Shown here: positions 41,596 to 49,731 of the stretch, one piece after another
How positions within the stretch are numbered: position 1 is the first letter of the stretch
Layout: the number at the start of each line of letters is the position of its first letter
Source: Bordetella trematum
Lineage (GTDB): Bacteria; Pseudomonadota; Gammaproteobacteria; Burkholderiales; Burkholderiaceae_B
Direction of reading: 5' to 3'
NCBI RefSeq assembly: GCF_900078335.1
Contig: NZ_FKBR01000050.1
Coordinates: forward strand, 181,053-245,052
Length of the DNA: 64,000 bases
Program-made: the position numbers and the translations under genes
Notes under the pieces: model-generated
The model's database searches: none
What the model was told of the DNA's origin: nothing
Seen by the model: only the letters and a program-made list of their open reading frames with translations

Positions 41596-44103
41596 TTACC
41601 AGCGGTAGCGCAGGCTGGCCTTGACCGTGCGCTGATAACCGAACCAGCACCAGGCATCATTCAGGCACGACGCGACGTACTCCTTGTCGAACAGGTTCGA
41701 GACATTGAGCGCCACCTGCATGCCCTTGAGCGACGTCGTCAGACGCCCCAGGTCGTAGTCGATCATGACATCCACCAACGTGGCCGATGGCACTTTGTAG
41801 GTGTTGGCCGAGTTGCCCCAGGTCGAGCCCAGGTAGCGAACGCCTGCCCCGACCCCCAGCCCCGACAGCGGCCCTTCCTGCAGCTGATAACGCGCCCACA
41901 CCGACGCGTTGTGCTCGGGCACACCGGCCTGGCGCTTGCCTTTCAGGTTGAAGCCCACCAGATCGGCATTGGCCTTGGTGTACTTGTTGTCCAGGTAGGT
42001 GTAGGCCGCCGTCACCGCCAGCCCGCGGATGGGCTGGGATTTGGCTTCCAGTTCGATCCCCTTGCTGCGGACCTCGCCCGCCTGGATCGAGCAGCGGCCC
42101 GTGCCGCAGATGTGATCCGGATTGGGGTCGGTGGTCAGCATGTTCTGGCGGCGCAGATCAAAGGCGGCCAGCGTGACCATGGTGTCGGCCCCCGGCGGCT
42201 CATACTTCAGGCCGATCTCATACTGCTTGCCCTCGATGGGCTTGAAGGTCGCGTTATTCCAGCCTGTGCCGGATTGCGGCTCGAACGACTCGCTGTAGCT
42301 GACATAGGGTGCCAGGCCATTGTCGAAGTTGTAGATCAGGCCCGCGCGGCCCGTGAACGCCTCGGCCGACAATGCCGAGCTGCTGTGGGTGCCGCGCTGC
42401 AGGTTGTCGGTGCCGGTGTGGGTACGGGCCCAGTCATACCGTCCGCCCAGCAACAGCGACAGCTTGTCCCACTTGATCTGATCCTGTGCGTACAGACCGG
42501 TCTGCACCTGGCGTTGGGTCTGATCCGACGTGAAGGCCGGCACCGGGATGCGCATGCGATTGTTCGGATTGAGGACATCGATCGGCGGCGCCGAACCGGA
42601 GCCCGACAAGGTGTCGGTGCGCACGTGCTGGTAATCGAAGCCGGTGATGAAAGTATGCGCTAGCGGGCCCGTATCGAAACGCGCCTGCAGGTTGTTGTCC
42701 AGCGTGAAGGCATCGACATCCACATCGGTGGCGATGGCGGCGCGCTGCTGATAACGATAGTCCGGGCCGGTGTAGCCGTAGTAAGGCGAGCTGCTGCCAT
42801 ACACGCTGCGATACACCCCTTCGGCATGCTGGTAGCGCAGGCTCTGGCTGACCTTGAAGGTATCGTTGAAGCGGTGTTCGAACACGTACCCCAAGGAATA
42901 GCTCTTGCGGTCGCTCTTTTCGAAGTTGGCGTCGCCGTCGTAGTAATTGGGCTTGAGCTTGCGGCCGTCCGGCGCCGAAAGCACCGTGCGCATCGCCGAG
43001 GCGGCGCCATACGAGCCCATATCCGGATCGTGCTGGAAGTTGGTCAGTATGGTCAGGCTGGTGTCGGCACTGGGTTGCCAGGTGAAGGCCGGCGACACGA
43101 AATAGCGCCGCTCCTTGGTGTGCTTGAGCTGGCCGTCCGAACCATAGGCCGACCCCGTCATCCGGTACATCAGGGTGCCTTGCTCATCAAGCGCGCCGCC
43201 GAAGTCCATGTTGACGCGGCGCAGGTCGAAATTGCCCGCCTGTACCTCGACCTCATTCTGGCGCTCCAGCGTAGGGCGCTTGCTGACCTGGTTGACCACC
43301 CCACCCGGCCCGCCCTGGCCATACATGACCGACGACGGGCCCTTGAGCACATCGACGCGCTCCAGGCGATAGGCATCGACCTGCGGCAAGGCATCGCGCC
43401 CGCCAAAGACGCGCATGCCGTCCAGATAGGTCGAGGCCGAGAAGCCGCGCACGGTGAACTGATCCAGGCGCGTGGCCGTGGCCCCGCGCGTCTCGGTCGC
43501 CACGCCGGAGGTATAGCGCAACACCTGGTTGAGCGTCTGCGCGCCCTGCTCCGTCATCTGCTCGCGCGTGACCACGGACACGGACTGAGGGATCTCGATC
43601 AACGGCGTGTCGGTGCGCGTCGCGCTGACGATCGCGGTGGCCACATAGCCGTCGGTCGGGTCATTGGGATTGCTGCTGCCCCGCACCGTGATCGGCGCCA
43701 AGGTCTGCGCGCCCTGGACGGACGGCACCGCCTGCAGGGTCCAGACGCCGTCGGCGGCCCGCCGCGCCTGCAGCCCGCTGCCGGCCAGCAAGGCGGCAAA
43801 CCCCCCGCCCACGTCATACTGGCCTTGCAGGCCGGAACTGGTGCGGCCCCGCAATTGCGCCGGGTCGAAAGACAGCACCGCCCCGGCAGCATGGGCAAAC
43901 CGGGTCAAGGCCGTTGCAAGCGGACCTGCCGGGATATCGTAGCTCGCAACGGCTGCCTGGGCCTGCGCGGCCTGGGCGCTCAGTGCGCCGGCGCCGGCCA
44001 GCGCGCTGCTCAGCACACCGCATGCCAGGCGCTGGCGCCAGGCGGGGGAGTCGGACAAAGTGGACAAAGCAAATGGCTCCTGTAGCAAAACTGGCGGATT
44101 CAT
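41596..44103 (-). CDS. TonB-dependent siderophore receptor with STN signalling domain
   Basis: 835 residues from the ATG at 44103. Outer-membrane receptor for a ferri-siderophore. A signal peptide (about 1-48, SALAGAGALSAQAAQA) is followed by an STN secretin/TonB short domain (about 52-115: YDIPAGPLATALTRFAHAAGAVLSFD). Then come the plug (IPQSVSVVTREQM, DQFTVRGF, VDVLKGPSSVMYGQGGPGGVVNQVSKRP) and a 22-strand barrel ending in SLRYRW with aromatic last residue. The STN domain contacts FecR, so the receptor signals iron-siderophore binding to the sigma factor encoded just upstream. Substrate cannot be told; the FhuE/FpvA-type layout suggests a hydroxamate or mixed-type siderophore (inference). 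Confidence 0.94.
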   Translation of the reverse strand: MNPPVLLQEPFALSTLSDSPAWRQRLACGVLSSALAGAGALSAQAAQAQAAVASYDIPAGPLATALTRFAHAAGAVLSFDPAQLRGRTSSGLQGQYDVGGGFAALLAGSGLQARRAADGVWTLQAVPSVQGAQTLAPITVRGSSNPNDPTDGYVATAIVSATRTDTPLIEIPQSVSVVTREQMTEQGAQTLNQVLRYTSGVATETRGATATRLDQFTVRGFSASTYLDGMRVFGGRDALPQVDAYRLERVDVLKGPSSVMYGQGGPGGVVNQVSKRPTLERQNEVEVQAGNFDLRRVNMDFGGALDEQGTLMYRMTGSAYGSDGQLKHTKERRYFVSPAFTWQPSADTSLTILTNFQHDPDMGSYGAASAMRTVLSAPDGRKLKPNYYDGDANFEKSDRKSYSLGYVFEHRFNDTFKVSQSLRYQHAEGVYRSVYGSSSPYYGYTGPDYRYQQRAAIATDVDVDAFTLDNNLQARFDTGPLAHTFITGFDYQHVRTDTLSGSGSAPPIDVLNPNNRMRIPVPAFTSDQTQRQVQTGLYAQDQIKWDKLSLLLGGRYDWARTHTGTDNLQRGTHSSSALSAEAFTGRAGLIYNFDNGLAPYVSYSESFEPQSGTGWNNATFKPIEGKQYEIGLKYEPPGADTMVTLAAFDLRRQNMLTTDPNPDHICGTGRCSIQAGEVRSKGIELEAKSQPIRGLAVTAAYTYLDNKYTKANADLVGFNLKGKRQAGVPEHNASVWARYQLQEGPLSGLGVGAGVRYLGSTWGNSANTYKVPSATLVDVMIDYDLGRLTTSLKGMQVALNVSNLFDKEYVASCLNDAWCWFGYQRTVKASLRYRW

Positions 44104-44176
44104 AAGACAGTCCGAAGCAGGACGGCCAATCTGCAGTGTCCCTGGCAGAATTTTTGTAACTGATTGAGTCGTCGAA

Positions 44177-45088
44177 TCAGGCCGGCACGACACTGAGCCA
44201 GAAGCGGCTGCGCCGCTCGATCTGAATCGGCAGCGACCGCGCTGCCGCGGCCAGCGCACGCTCGGCGTCATAAAGCGGAAAGACGCCCGACACGCGCAAT
44301 CCGGCCACCCGATCGTCGACGAGAATGACGCCATGCCTGGCCCGCGAAAGCCGGTACACCAGACGATCCAGAGACCAATCCTGGGCGACCACCAGGCCGT
44401 CCACCCAGGCCGCGGCGTCGGCATCCACGGCTTGCAGCCTCAGTCCGCCCGCCCGCCCCAGACGCAGCCCCTGAGGCGCGGACAGCCGTTGCTGCAGCTC
44501 GCCGTGATCGACGGCCAATCCCCCCTCCAGCAACTCGACCCGGCAGCCGCGTTCGCCGCGTGCCGCGCAAAAGCGCGCCTGCTCGGTATGCAGCAAGCCA
44601 AAGCCGGTATCGAGCCACAGCGGCGCCGAACGCACATCGGCCAGCACCTCGCCGCGCAACAAGTGCACGGCGTGACCACCGCCCTGCTGCCGTACCCGCA
44701 GCGCCGTATCGCTGGCCAGAATGAGCGAGGCCCCGGACCCCAGGGCCACGTGACGGGTCTGCCCTACGGGACTGCCGAAATCCGCCACCAGATGCTGCCA
44801 CGGGGCGTGGCGATAGACGCCCCAACCCGCCAGCGCCCCGACTCCCAGACCCAGCAGGCCCCGCAACACCGTGCGGCGGCGCACTGGCGTGAACGCGGCA
44901 TGCGCCAGCGCTGGCGGCACCTGGCGTATGCCGCGCTCGACTGCCCGCACACGCTCCCAGGCCTGCCGATGCCCGGCGTCGGCGCGCAACCAGGCCTCCA
45001 GCTCGGCGCGCTGCTGCTCGGTCGCCGCGCCGGACTGCATGCAGACCCACCAGGAAATCGCCTCGCGGCGAAGTGCCGCCTCACTCAT
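44177..45088 (-). CDS. FecR-type anti-sigma / transmembrane sensor
   Basis: 303 residues. N-terminal cytoplasmic DUF4880-like region (AISWWVCMQSGAATEQQRAELEAWLRADAGHRQAWERV) that holds the sigma factor, one membrane helix (RTVLRGLLGLGVGALAGWGVY, about 72-92) and a periplasmic FecR domain (VGQTRHVALGSGASLILASDTALRV). A C-terminal STN-like part (SLDRLVYRLSRARHGVILVDDRVAGLRVSGVFPL) binds the receptor's STN domain. Transmits the surface signal from the TonB receptor to the sigma factor. Its start overlaps the sigma gene by 8 bases, implying translational coupling. Confidence 0.93.
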   Translation of the reverse strand: MSEAALRREAISWWVCMQSGAATEQQRAELEAWLRADAGHRQAWERVRAVERGIRQVPPALAHAAFTPVRRRTVLRGLLGLGVGALAGWGVYRHAPWQHLVADFGSPVGQTRHVALGSGASLILASDTALRVRQQGGGHAVHLLRGEVLADVRSAPLWLDTGFGLLHTEQARFCAARGERGCRVELLEGGLAVDHGELQQRLSAPQGLRLGRAGGLRLQAVDADAAAWVDGLVVAQDWSLDRLVYRLSRARHGVILVDDRVAGLRVSGVFPLYDAERALAAAARSLPIQIERRSRFWLSVVPA

Positions 45089-45608
45089 GGAAGACCTCGC
45101 AGCAGGCGGTCATGGCGCGGATCATGTATTGCTGCACCGAGCTGAGCGAGACATTCAGGCGCGCGGCGATCTCGGCATAAGCCAGCCCATCGATCTGCGA
45201 CAGCAGAAAGGTCTGGCGCACGCGCGGCGGCAGTTCGGCGAGCATGCGGTCCAGGGTGCAGAGCGTCTGCATCAACTGCATGCGCTCCTGGGGAGAAGGT
45301 TCTGCGCCTTGCGGCAGGCTGGCCAGATAGTCGAGGCAGGCCTGCTCCAGGGCGTTGCGGCGACGGTAGTCGATGACCAGGCCCCGGGCGATCGTGGCCA
45401 GAAACACCCTGGCCTGATCGGCGCGCACGACCTTGCGGCCCTGCAGAATGCGCATGAAAACATCCTGGCTCAGGTCTTCGGCCTGCTGCGGGCTGTCCAC
45501 CCGCCGCCGCAACCAACCCATCAGCCAGGGACGATGCTCCCGGTACAGGCCTTCAAGCGGCGCACTGGCCGCTGGCGTCACGGTGGGGAAAGAAACATGC
45601 GCGGACAC
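45081..45608 (-). CDS. FecI-type ECF sigma factor
   Basis: 175 residues. Sigma-70 family, extracytoplasmic function type: region 2 (LYREHRPWLMGWLRRRVDSPQQAEDLSQDVFMRIL, about 20-54) and region 4 (LAELPPRVRQTFLLSQIDGLAYAEIAARLNVSLSSVQQYMIRAMTACCEVFHE, about 123-175). Directs transcription of the receptor gene when FecR is signalled. Preceded by a near-consensus Fur box, so it is expected to be repressed in high iron. Order sigma-anti-sigma-receptor matches classical fecIR-fecA loci. Confidence 0.94.
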   Translation of the reverse strand: MSAHVSFPTVTPAASAPLEGLYREHRPWLMGWLRRRVDSPQQAEDLSQDVFMRILQGRKVVRADQARVFLATIARGLVIDYRRRNALEQACLDYLASLPQGAEPSPQERMQLMQTLCTLDRMLAELPPRVRQTFLLSQIDGLAYAEIAARLNVSLSSVQQYMIRAMTACCEVFHE

Positions 45609-45649
45609 AGGGATAGCTGCAAGATAACGACCAAAACAGGCATGTTATT

Positions 45650-45668
45650 GATAATCACTTGCATTATC
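45650..45668. promoter_or_regulatory. Fur box upstream of the FecI-type sigma gene
   Basis: GATAATCACTTGCATTATC matches the 19-bp palindromic Fur consensus at 15 positions, with perfect outer GATAAT and ATTATC arms. It is 42-60 bases ahead of the sigma gene ATG. This is the best iron-regulatory site in the window. Confidence 0.8.
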
Positions 45669-45703
45669 AATATATAGGCCCTATCCGCCCCCCTGCTCCG
45701 CCC

Positions 45704-45731
45704 AAAAAACAACACCCCGCGAACGGGGTGT
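45704..45731 (-). terminator. Intrinsic terminator of zapE
   Basis: On the minus strand an 8-bp stem ACACCCCG / CGGGGTGT with a 4-base loop is followed by TGTTTTTT, beginning 8 bases beyond the zapE stop. It closes off zapE from the sigma gene. Confidence 0.9.
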
Positions 45732-45738
45732 CGGAAAC

Positions 45739-46830
45739 TTACAGAATTCCTGCCTGGCGCCGTTCGGACTCCAGGTATTCGCGGGACTGCATTTCGAGAA
45801 TGCGCGACACCGTGCGATGGAATTCATTGGCCAGCACGCCCTCGGTGTACAGCTCTTCGGCGGGACACTCGGCCGACATGATGAGTTTGACCTTGTGGTC
45901 ATAGAACACATCGATCAACCACGTGAAGCGGCGGGCCTCGGAGGCTTGGCGTGGCCCCATGCGCGGAACGTCCGACAGAATCACGGCGTGGAAGCGATTG
46001 GCCAACTCGAGGTAATCATTCTGAGAACGCGGGCCGCCACAAAGCGTGGCGAAGTCGAACCACACCACCGAACCCGCAAGCGCCACGGCCCGTATCTCGC
46101 GATGCTCGATATGCAGCAACGGCTCCTGGGGCGCCGTATCGGCCAGCTGGTTGAAAGCCTGCTGCAACGCCTGGCTCGCCGCCTCATCCAGCGGCGAGTG
46201 ATAACACTGCACCTGTTCGAGCGAACGACGCCGGTAATCGATGCCCGCGTCCACATTCATGATGTCCATGCGCGCCTCGATGAGTGCAATGGCCGGCAGG
46301 ATACGATCGCGGTGCAAGCCCTCGGGGTACAGCGTGGACGGCTCGTAGTTGGACGTCATGATGAATGACGTGCCGTACTCGAACAGTTTGAAGAGCAGCC
46401 GGTGCAGAATCATGGCATCGGCCACATCGGAGACGTGGAACTCGTCGAAACAGATCAGGCGATAGCGCTTGGCCACGCGCCGGGCAACCTCGTCGAGCGG
46501 ATCCTGCATGCCCTTGACGTTTTCCAACTCGCGATGGACACCGCGCATGAACTCGTGAAAGTGCAGCCTTGTCTTGCGTTGCACCGGCACGGTGGCGTAG
46601 AACGCGTCCATCAGAAAGCTCTTGCCCCGCCCCACCCCTCCCCACAGATAGACGCCGCGCGGCACTTCGGGCCGGTTTAGCAGTTTCTTCAGGGCATTGG
46701 AGCGCATCGACTTGAAGCGCACCCAATCGTCGTAGTAACGCTGCAGGCGATCGATCGCCTTCAGCTGGGCCTCGTCGGGCTGATAACCCCGTTCGGCCAG
46801 GGCGTGTTCGTAATATTCGCGGACGTTCAT
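45739..46830 (-). CDS. zapE: ZapE (AFG1-family) cell-division ATPase
   Basis: 363 residues from the ATG at 46830 (AGGAAGC ahead). AFG1-like P-loop ATPase that acts on FtsZ rings in late division and under low oxygen. Walker A is GGVGRGKS with K70; Walker B is LICFDEFHVSDVADA; sensor region SNYEPSTLYPEGLHRDRILPAI. FHEFMRGVHREL and RFTWLIDVFYDHKVKLIMSAE are family signatures. It is 118 bases downstream of lpdA on the same strand, a conserved association with the odh operon in betaproteobacteria, with a hairpin between. Confidence 0.93.
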   Translation of the reverse strand: MNVREYYEHALAERGYQPDEAQLKAIDRLQRYYDDWVRFKSMRSNALKKLLNRPEVPRGVYLWGGVGRGKSFLMDAFYATVPVQRKTRLHFHEFMRGVHRELENVKGMQDPLDEVARRVAKRYRLICFDEFHVSDVADAMILHRLLFKLFEYGTSFIMTSNYEPSTLYPEGLHRDRILPAIALIEARMDIMNVDAGIDYRRRSLEQVQCYHSPLDEAASQALQQAFNQLADTAPQEPLLHIEHREIRAVALAGSVVWFDFATLCGGPRSQNDYLELANRFHAVILSDVPRMGPRQASEARRFTWLIDVFYDHKVKLIMSAECPAEELYTEGVLANEFHRTVSRILEMQSREYLESERRQAGIL

Positions 46831-46863
46831 CTCGGCTTCCTGGCGGCACGCCAGCATGCGAAC

Positions 46864-46889
46864 GCCGCCAACCCTGTCGGATTGGCGGC
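46864..46889 (-). terminator. Hairpin between lpdA and zapE
   Basis: GCCGCCAA and TTGGCGGC form a perfect 8-bp stem with a 10-base loop, 60 bases beyond the lpdA stop. Only a short GTTCG follows on the minus strand, so it is probably a leaky terminator. Confidence 0.4.
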
Positions 46890-46948
46890 GTCGCGGCACA
46901 TCGAAACGCCGGGGCAGCCGATACCGCTGCTGCGCCCGGCGCGCGGCA

Positions 46949-48376
46949 TCAGAAGTTCAGCGCGCGCTTGTCCACCGCCAGGGCGGCTTCCTTGACGGCT
47001 TCGGACAGCGTCGGGTGCGCGTGGCAGATGCGCGCGATATCTTCGGCGGCGCCACGGAACTCCATGATGGTCACGGCTTCGGAGATCAGCTCCGAGGCCA
47101 TCGGACCGACAATGTGCACGCCCAGGACTTCATCGGTCTTGGCGTCGGCCAGCACCTTGGCAAAGCCCGTGGTGTCGCCCAGCGCGCGCGCACGGCCGTT
47201 GGCCATGAACGGGAAGGAACCCGCCTTGTACTCGCGGCCTTCGGCCTTGAGCTGCTGCTCGGTCTTGCCGACCCAGGCGATTTCGGGCGAGGTGTAGATG
47301 ACCCAGGGCACGGTCGCGAAGTTCACGTGACCGTGCTGACCGGCGATACGCTCGGCCACCGCCACGCCTTCCTCTTCGGCCTTGTGCGCCAGCATCGGGC
47401 CGCGCACCACGTCGCCCACCGCCCACACGTTGGGCAGGTTGGTCTTGCAATCGTCGTCCACGGCGATGAAACCGCGCTCGTCGAGCTTCAGGCCCACGCT
47501 GTCGGCATCCAGGCCGCCCGTGTACGGCACGCGCCCGATCGAGACGATAAGCTTGTCGACCACCAGCTTGTGCTCGGCGCCCTTGGCGTCGGTGTAGGGG
47601 ATCGTGATGGACTTGGCGCCCGCCTTGATCTCGCCGATCTTCACGCCGGTCTGGATGTCCAGGCCCTGCTTGGTGAAGGCCTTGAGGGCTTCCTTGGCCA
47701 CTTGCTGGTCAGCGGCAGCCAGGAACTCCGGCATCGCTTCCAGCACGGTGACTTCGGAGCCCAGACGGCGCCACACGCTGCCCATTTCCAGGCCGATCAC
47801 GCCCGCGCCGATCACGCCCAGCTTCTTGGGCACGGCCGACAGGTTGAGCGCGCCGTCGTTGGACAGCACGTTCTTTTCGTCGAACGGCAGGCCCGGCAGT
47901 TCGCGCGGCGAGGAACCGGTGGCGACCACGACATGCTTGGCAACCAGGTCTTCGTTGGCAGTGCCGGTGACCTTGATGGCCCAGCCGCCGTCGACCTTGC
48001 CGGCGAAGGCGCCCTTGCCGTGGAAGAACGTGACCTTGTTCTTCTTGAACAGGTACAGGATGCCGTCGTTGTTCTGCTTGACGACCGTGTTCTTGCGGCC
48101 GATCAGCTTGTCGAGGTTCAGTTTGACATCCTTGGCTTCGATGCCGTGATCGGCGAAGTGGTGCTTGACCCCTTCGTAGTTTTCCGAAGACTGCAGCAGC
48201 GCCTTGGACGGGATGCAACCCACGTTGGTGCAGGTGCCGCCGGGAGCAGCGCCGCCGTCACCGTTTTGCCAGGCGTCGATGCAGGCCACCGACATGCCGA
48301 GTTGCGCGGCGCGGATCGCGGCAATGTAGCCGCCGGGGCCGGCACCGATGACGACGACGTCAAATTGTTTGGACAT
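46949..48376 (-). CDS. lpdA: Dihydrolipoyl dehydrogenase (E3) of the 2-oxoglutarate dehydrogenase complex
   Basis: 475 residues, without an N-terminal lipoyl domain. Reoxidises dihydrolipoyl groups with FAD and NAD+. FAD loop [10 protein letters not shown] (11-20), redox pair C49 and C54 in [16 protein letters not shown] loop [20 protein letters not shown] loop [21 protein letters not shown], and the active dyad H454/E459 in HAHPTLSE at the C-terminus. Third gene of odhA-odhB-lpdA, 96 bases after odhB. It could also serve the orphan E1 enzymes in this window (inference). Confidence 0.96.
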   Translation of the reverse strand: MSKQFDVVVIGAGPGGYIAAIRAAQLGMSVACIDAWQNGDGGAAPGGTCTNVGCIPSKALLQSSENYEGVKHHFADHGIEAKDVKLNLDKLIGRKNTVVKQNNDGILYLFKKNKVTFFHGKGAFAGKVDGGWAIKVTGTANEDLVAKHVVVATGSSPRELPGLPFDEKNVLSNDGALNLSAVPKKLGVIGAGVIGLEMGSVWRRLGSEVTVLEAMPEFLAAADQQVAKEALKAFTKQGLDIQTGVKIGEIKAGAKSITIPYTDAKGAEHKLVVDKLIVSIGRVPYTGGLDADSVGLKLDERGFIAVDDDCKTNLPNVWAVGDVVRGPMLAHKAEEEGVAVAERIAGQHGHVNFATVPWVIYTSPEIAWVGKTEQQLKAEGREYKAGSFPFMANGRARALGDTTGFAKVLADAKTDEVLGVHIVGPMASELISEAVTIMEFRGAAEDIARICHAHPTLSEAVKEAALAVDKRALNF

Positions 48377-48472
48377 AGTGTTCTCGATTAGGGACAGGAA
48401 GAAAGACGGCCCGTCAGGGCCGCCGCGCGCTTCAGATGCGCGCGGGGCGGCATGATTGCCGCCCCAGCCGGA

Positions 48473-49684
48473 TTACAGGTCCAGCAGCAGGCGCTGCGGA
48501 TCTTCCAGCGCTTCCTTCATGGCGACCAGGCCCAGCACGGCTTCGCGGCCGTCGATGATGCGGTGGTCATAGGACATGGCCAGGTAGTTGATCGGGCGGA
48601 TCACGATCTGACCGTTCTCGACCACCGGGCGCTCCTTGGTGGCGTGCACGCCCAGGATGGCCGATTGCGGCGGGTTGATGATCGGGGTCGAGAGCATCGA
48701 ACCGAACACGCCGCCGTTGGAGATCGAGAAGGTGCCGCCGGTCATTTCTTCAATGCCCAGCTTGCCGGCTGCGGCGCGCTGACCGAAGTCGGCGATGCCC
48801 TTTTCGATTTCAGCGATCGACAGCTGGTCGGCGTTGCGCAGGATCGGCACCACCAGACCGCGCGGGCTGCCCACGGCGATGCCGATGTCGAAGTAGCCGT
48901 GGTAGATGATGTCCTTGCCATCGACCGAAGCGTTCAGGACCGGGTACTTCTTCAGGGCAGCGACTGCCGCCTTGACGAAGAAGGACATGAAGCCCAGCTT
49001 CACGCCGTGTTCCTTCTCGAACTTCTCTTTGTACTTGTTGCGCAGGTCGATCACGCCCTGCATGTTGACCTCGTTGAAGGTCGTCAGGATGGCGTTTTCC
49101 TGTTGCGACTGCAGCAGGCGCTCGGCCACGCGGGCACGCAGGCGGCTCATGGGCACACGCTGCTCCGGACGGCCGTCCAGCGACAGCGTGGGCGGGGCGA
49201 CCGGGGCGGCGGCCTTGGGCGCGGCGCTGGCGGACATGGCGTCAGCCTTGGTGACACGGCCGTCACGGCCGGTGCCCGCCACGCTGGCGGCATCCACGCC
49301 CTTTTCGGCGAGGATCTTCGAGGCGGCCGGCGAAGCCACGCCGGCAGCGGCGTTGCTGGCCGCAGCCGGGGCGGCGGCAGCGGCAGCCGGGGCAGCGGCG
49401 GCCGGTTCGGCAGCGGCGGCGGCCGGCGCGGCAGCGGCCTTGGCAGCCGTATCGATACGGGCGATCAGCTCACCCGAGGTGACGGTGGCGCCATCTTCCT
49501 TGACGATTTCAGCCAGCACGCCCGACGAGGGGGCAGGCACTTCGAGCACGACCTTGTCAGTCTCGATCTCGATCAGGATCTCGTCGGCCTCGACCGCAGC
49601 GCCAGGCTGTTTCTTCCAGTTCAGCAGGGTGGCTTCCGAAACCGATTCGGAAAGCTGGGGAACGACGACGTCAGTAATAGCCAT
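48473..49684 (-). CDS. odhB: Dihydrolipoyl succinyltransferase (E2) of 2-oxoglutarate dehydrogenase
   Basis: 403 residues. Single lipoyl domain (1-77) with lipoyl-lysine K44 in [11 protein letters not shown], then an Ala/Pro-rich flexible linker (about 80-117). A peripheral-subunit-binding domain follows ([34 protein letters not shown], about 117-150), a second short linker and the catalytic domain. The catalytic pair H374 and D378 are in [10 protein letters not shown]. The E2o type is shown by the single lipoyl domain and by its neighbours. Second gene of the operon, 47 bases after odhA. Confidence 0.96.
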   Translation of the reverse strand: MAITDVVVPQLSESVSEATLLNWKKQPGAAVEADEILIEIETDKVVLEVPAPSSGVLAEIVKEDGATVTSGELIARIDTAAKAAAAPAAAAAEPAAAAPAAAAAAPAAASNAAAGVASPAASKILAEKGVDAASVAGTGRDGRVTKADAMSASAAPKAAAPVAPPTLSLDGRPEQRVPMSRLRARVAERLLQSQQENAILTTFNEVNMQGVIDLRNKYKEKFEKEHGVKLGFMSFFVKAAVAALKKYPVLNASVDGKDIIYHGYFDIGIAVGSPRGLVVPILRNADQLSIAEIEKGIADFGQRAAAGKLGIEEMTGGTFSISNGGVFGSMLSTPIINPPQSAILGVHATKERPVVENGQIVIRPINYLAMSYDHRIIDGREAVLGLVAMKEALEDPQRLLLDL

Positions 49685-49731
49685 GATGATGAATTCCGTT
49701 AAATGCGTGTTCTGTTGTCAGCGACCGGTGC

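Noticed and set aside
49360-49450. GCG/GCC-rich repeat tract
   Set aside because: It is the Ala/Pro linker of OdhB, a normal feature of E2 enzymes, not an independent repeat element.
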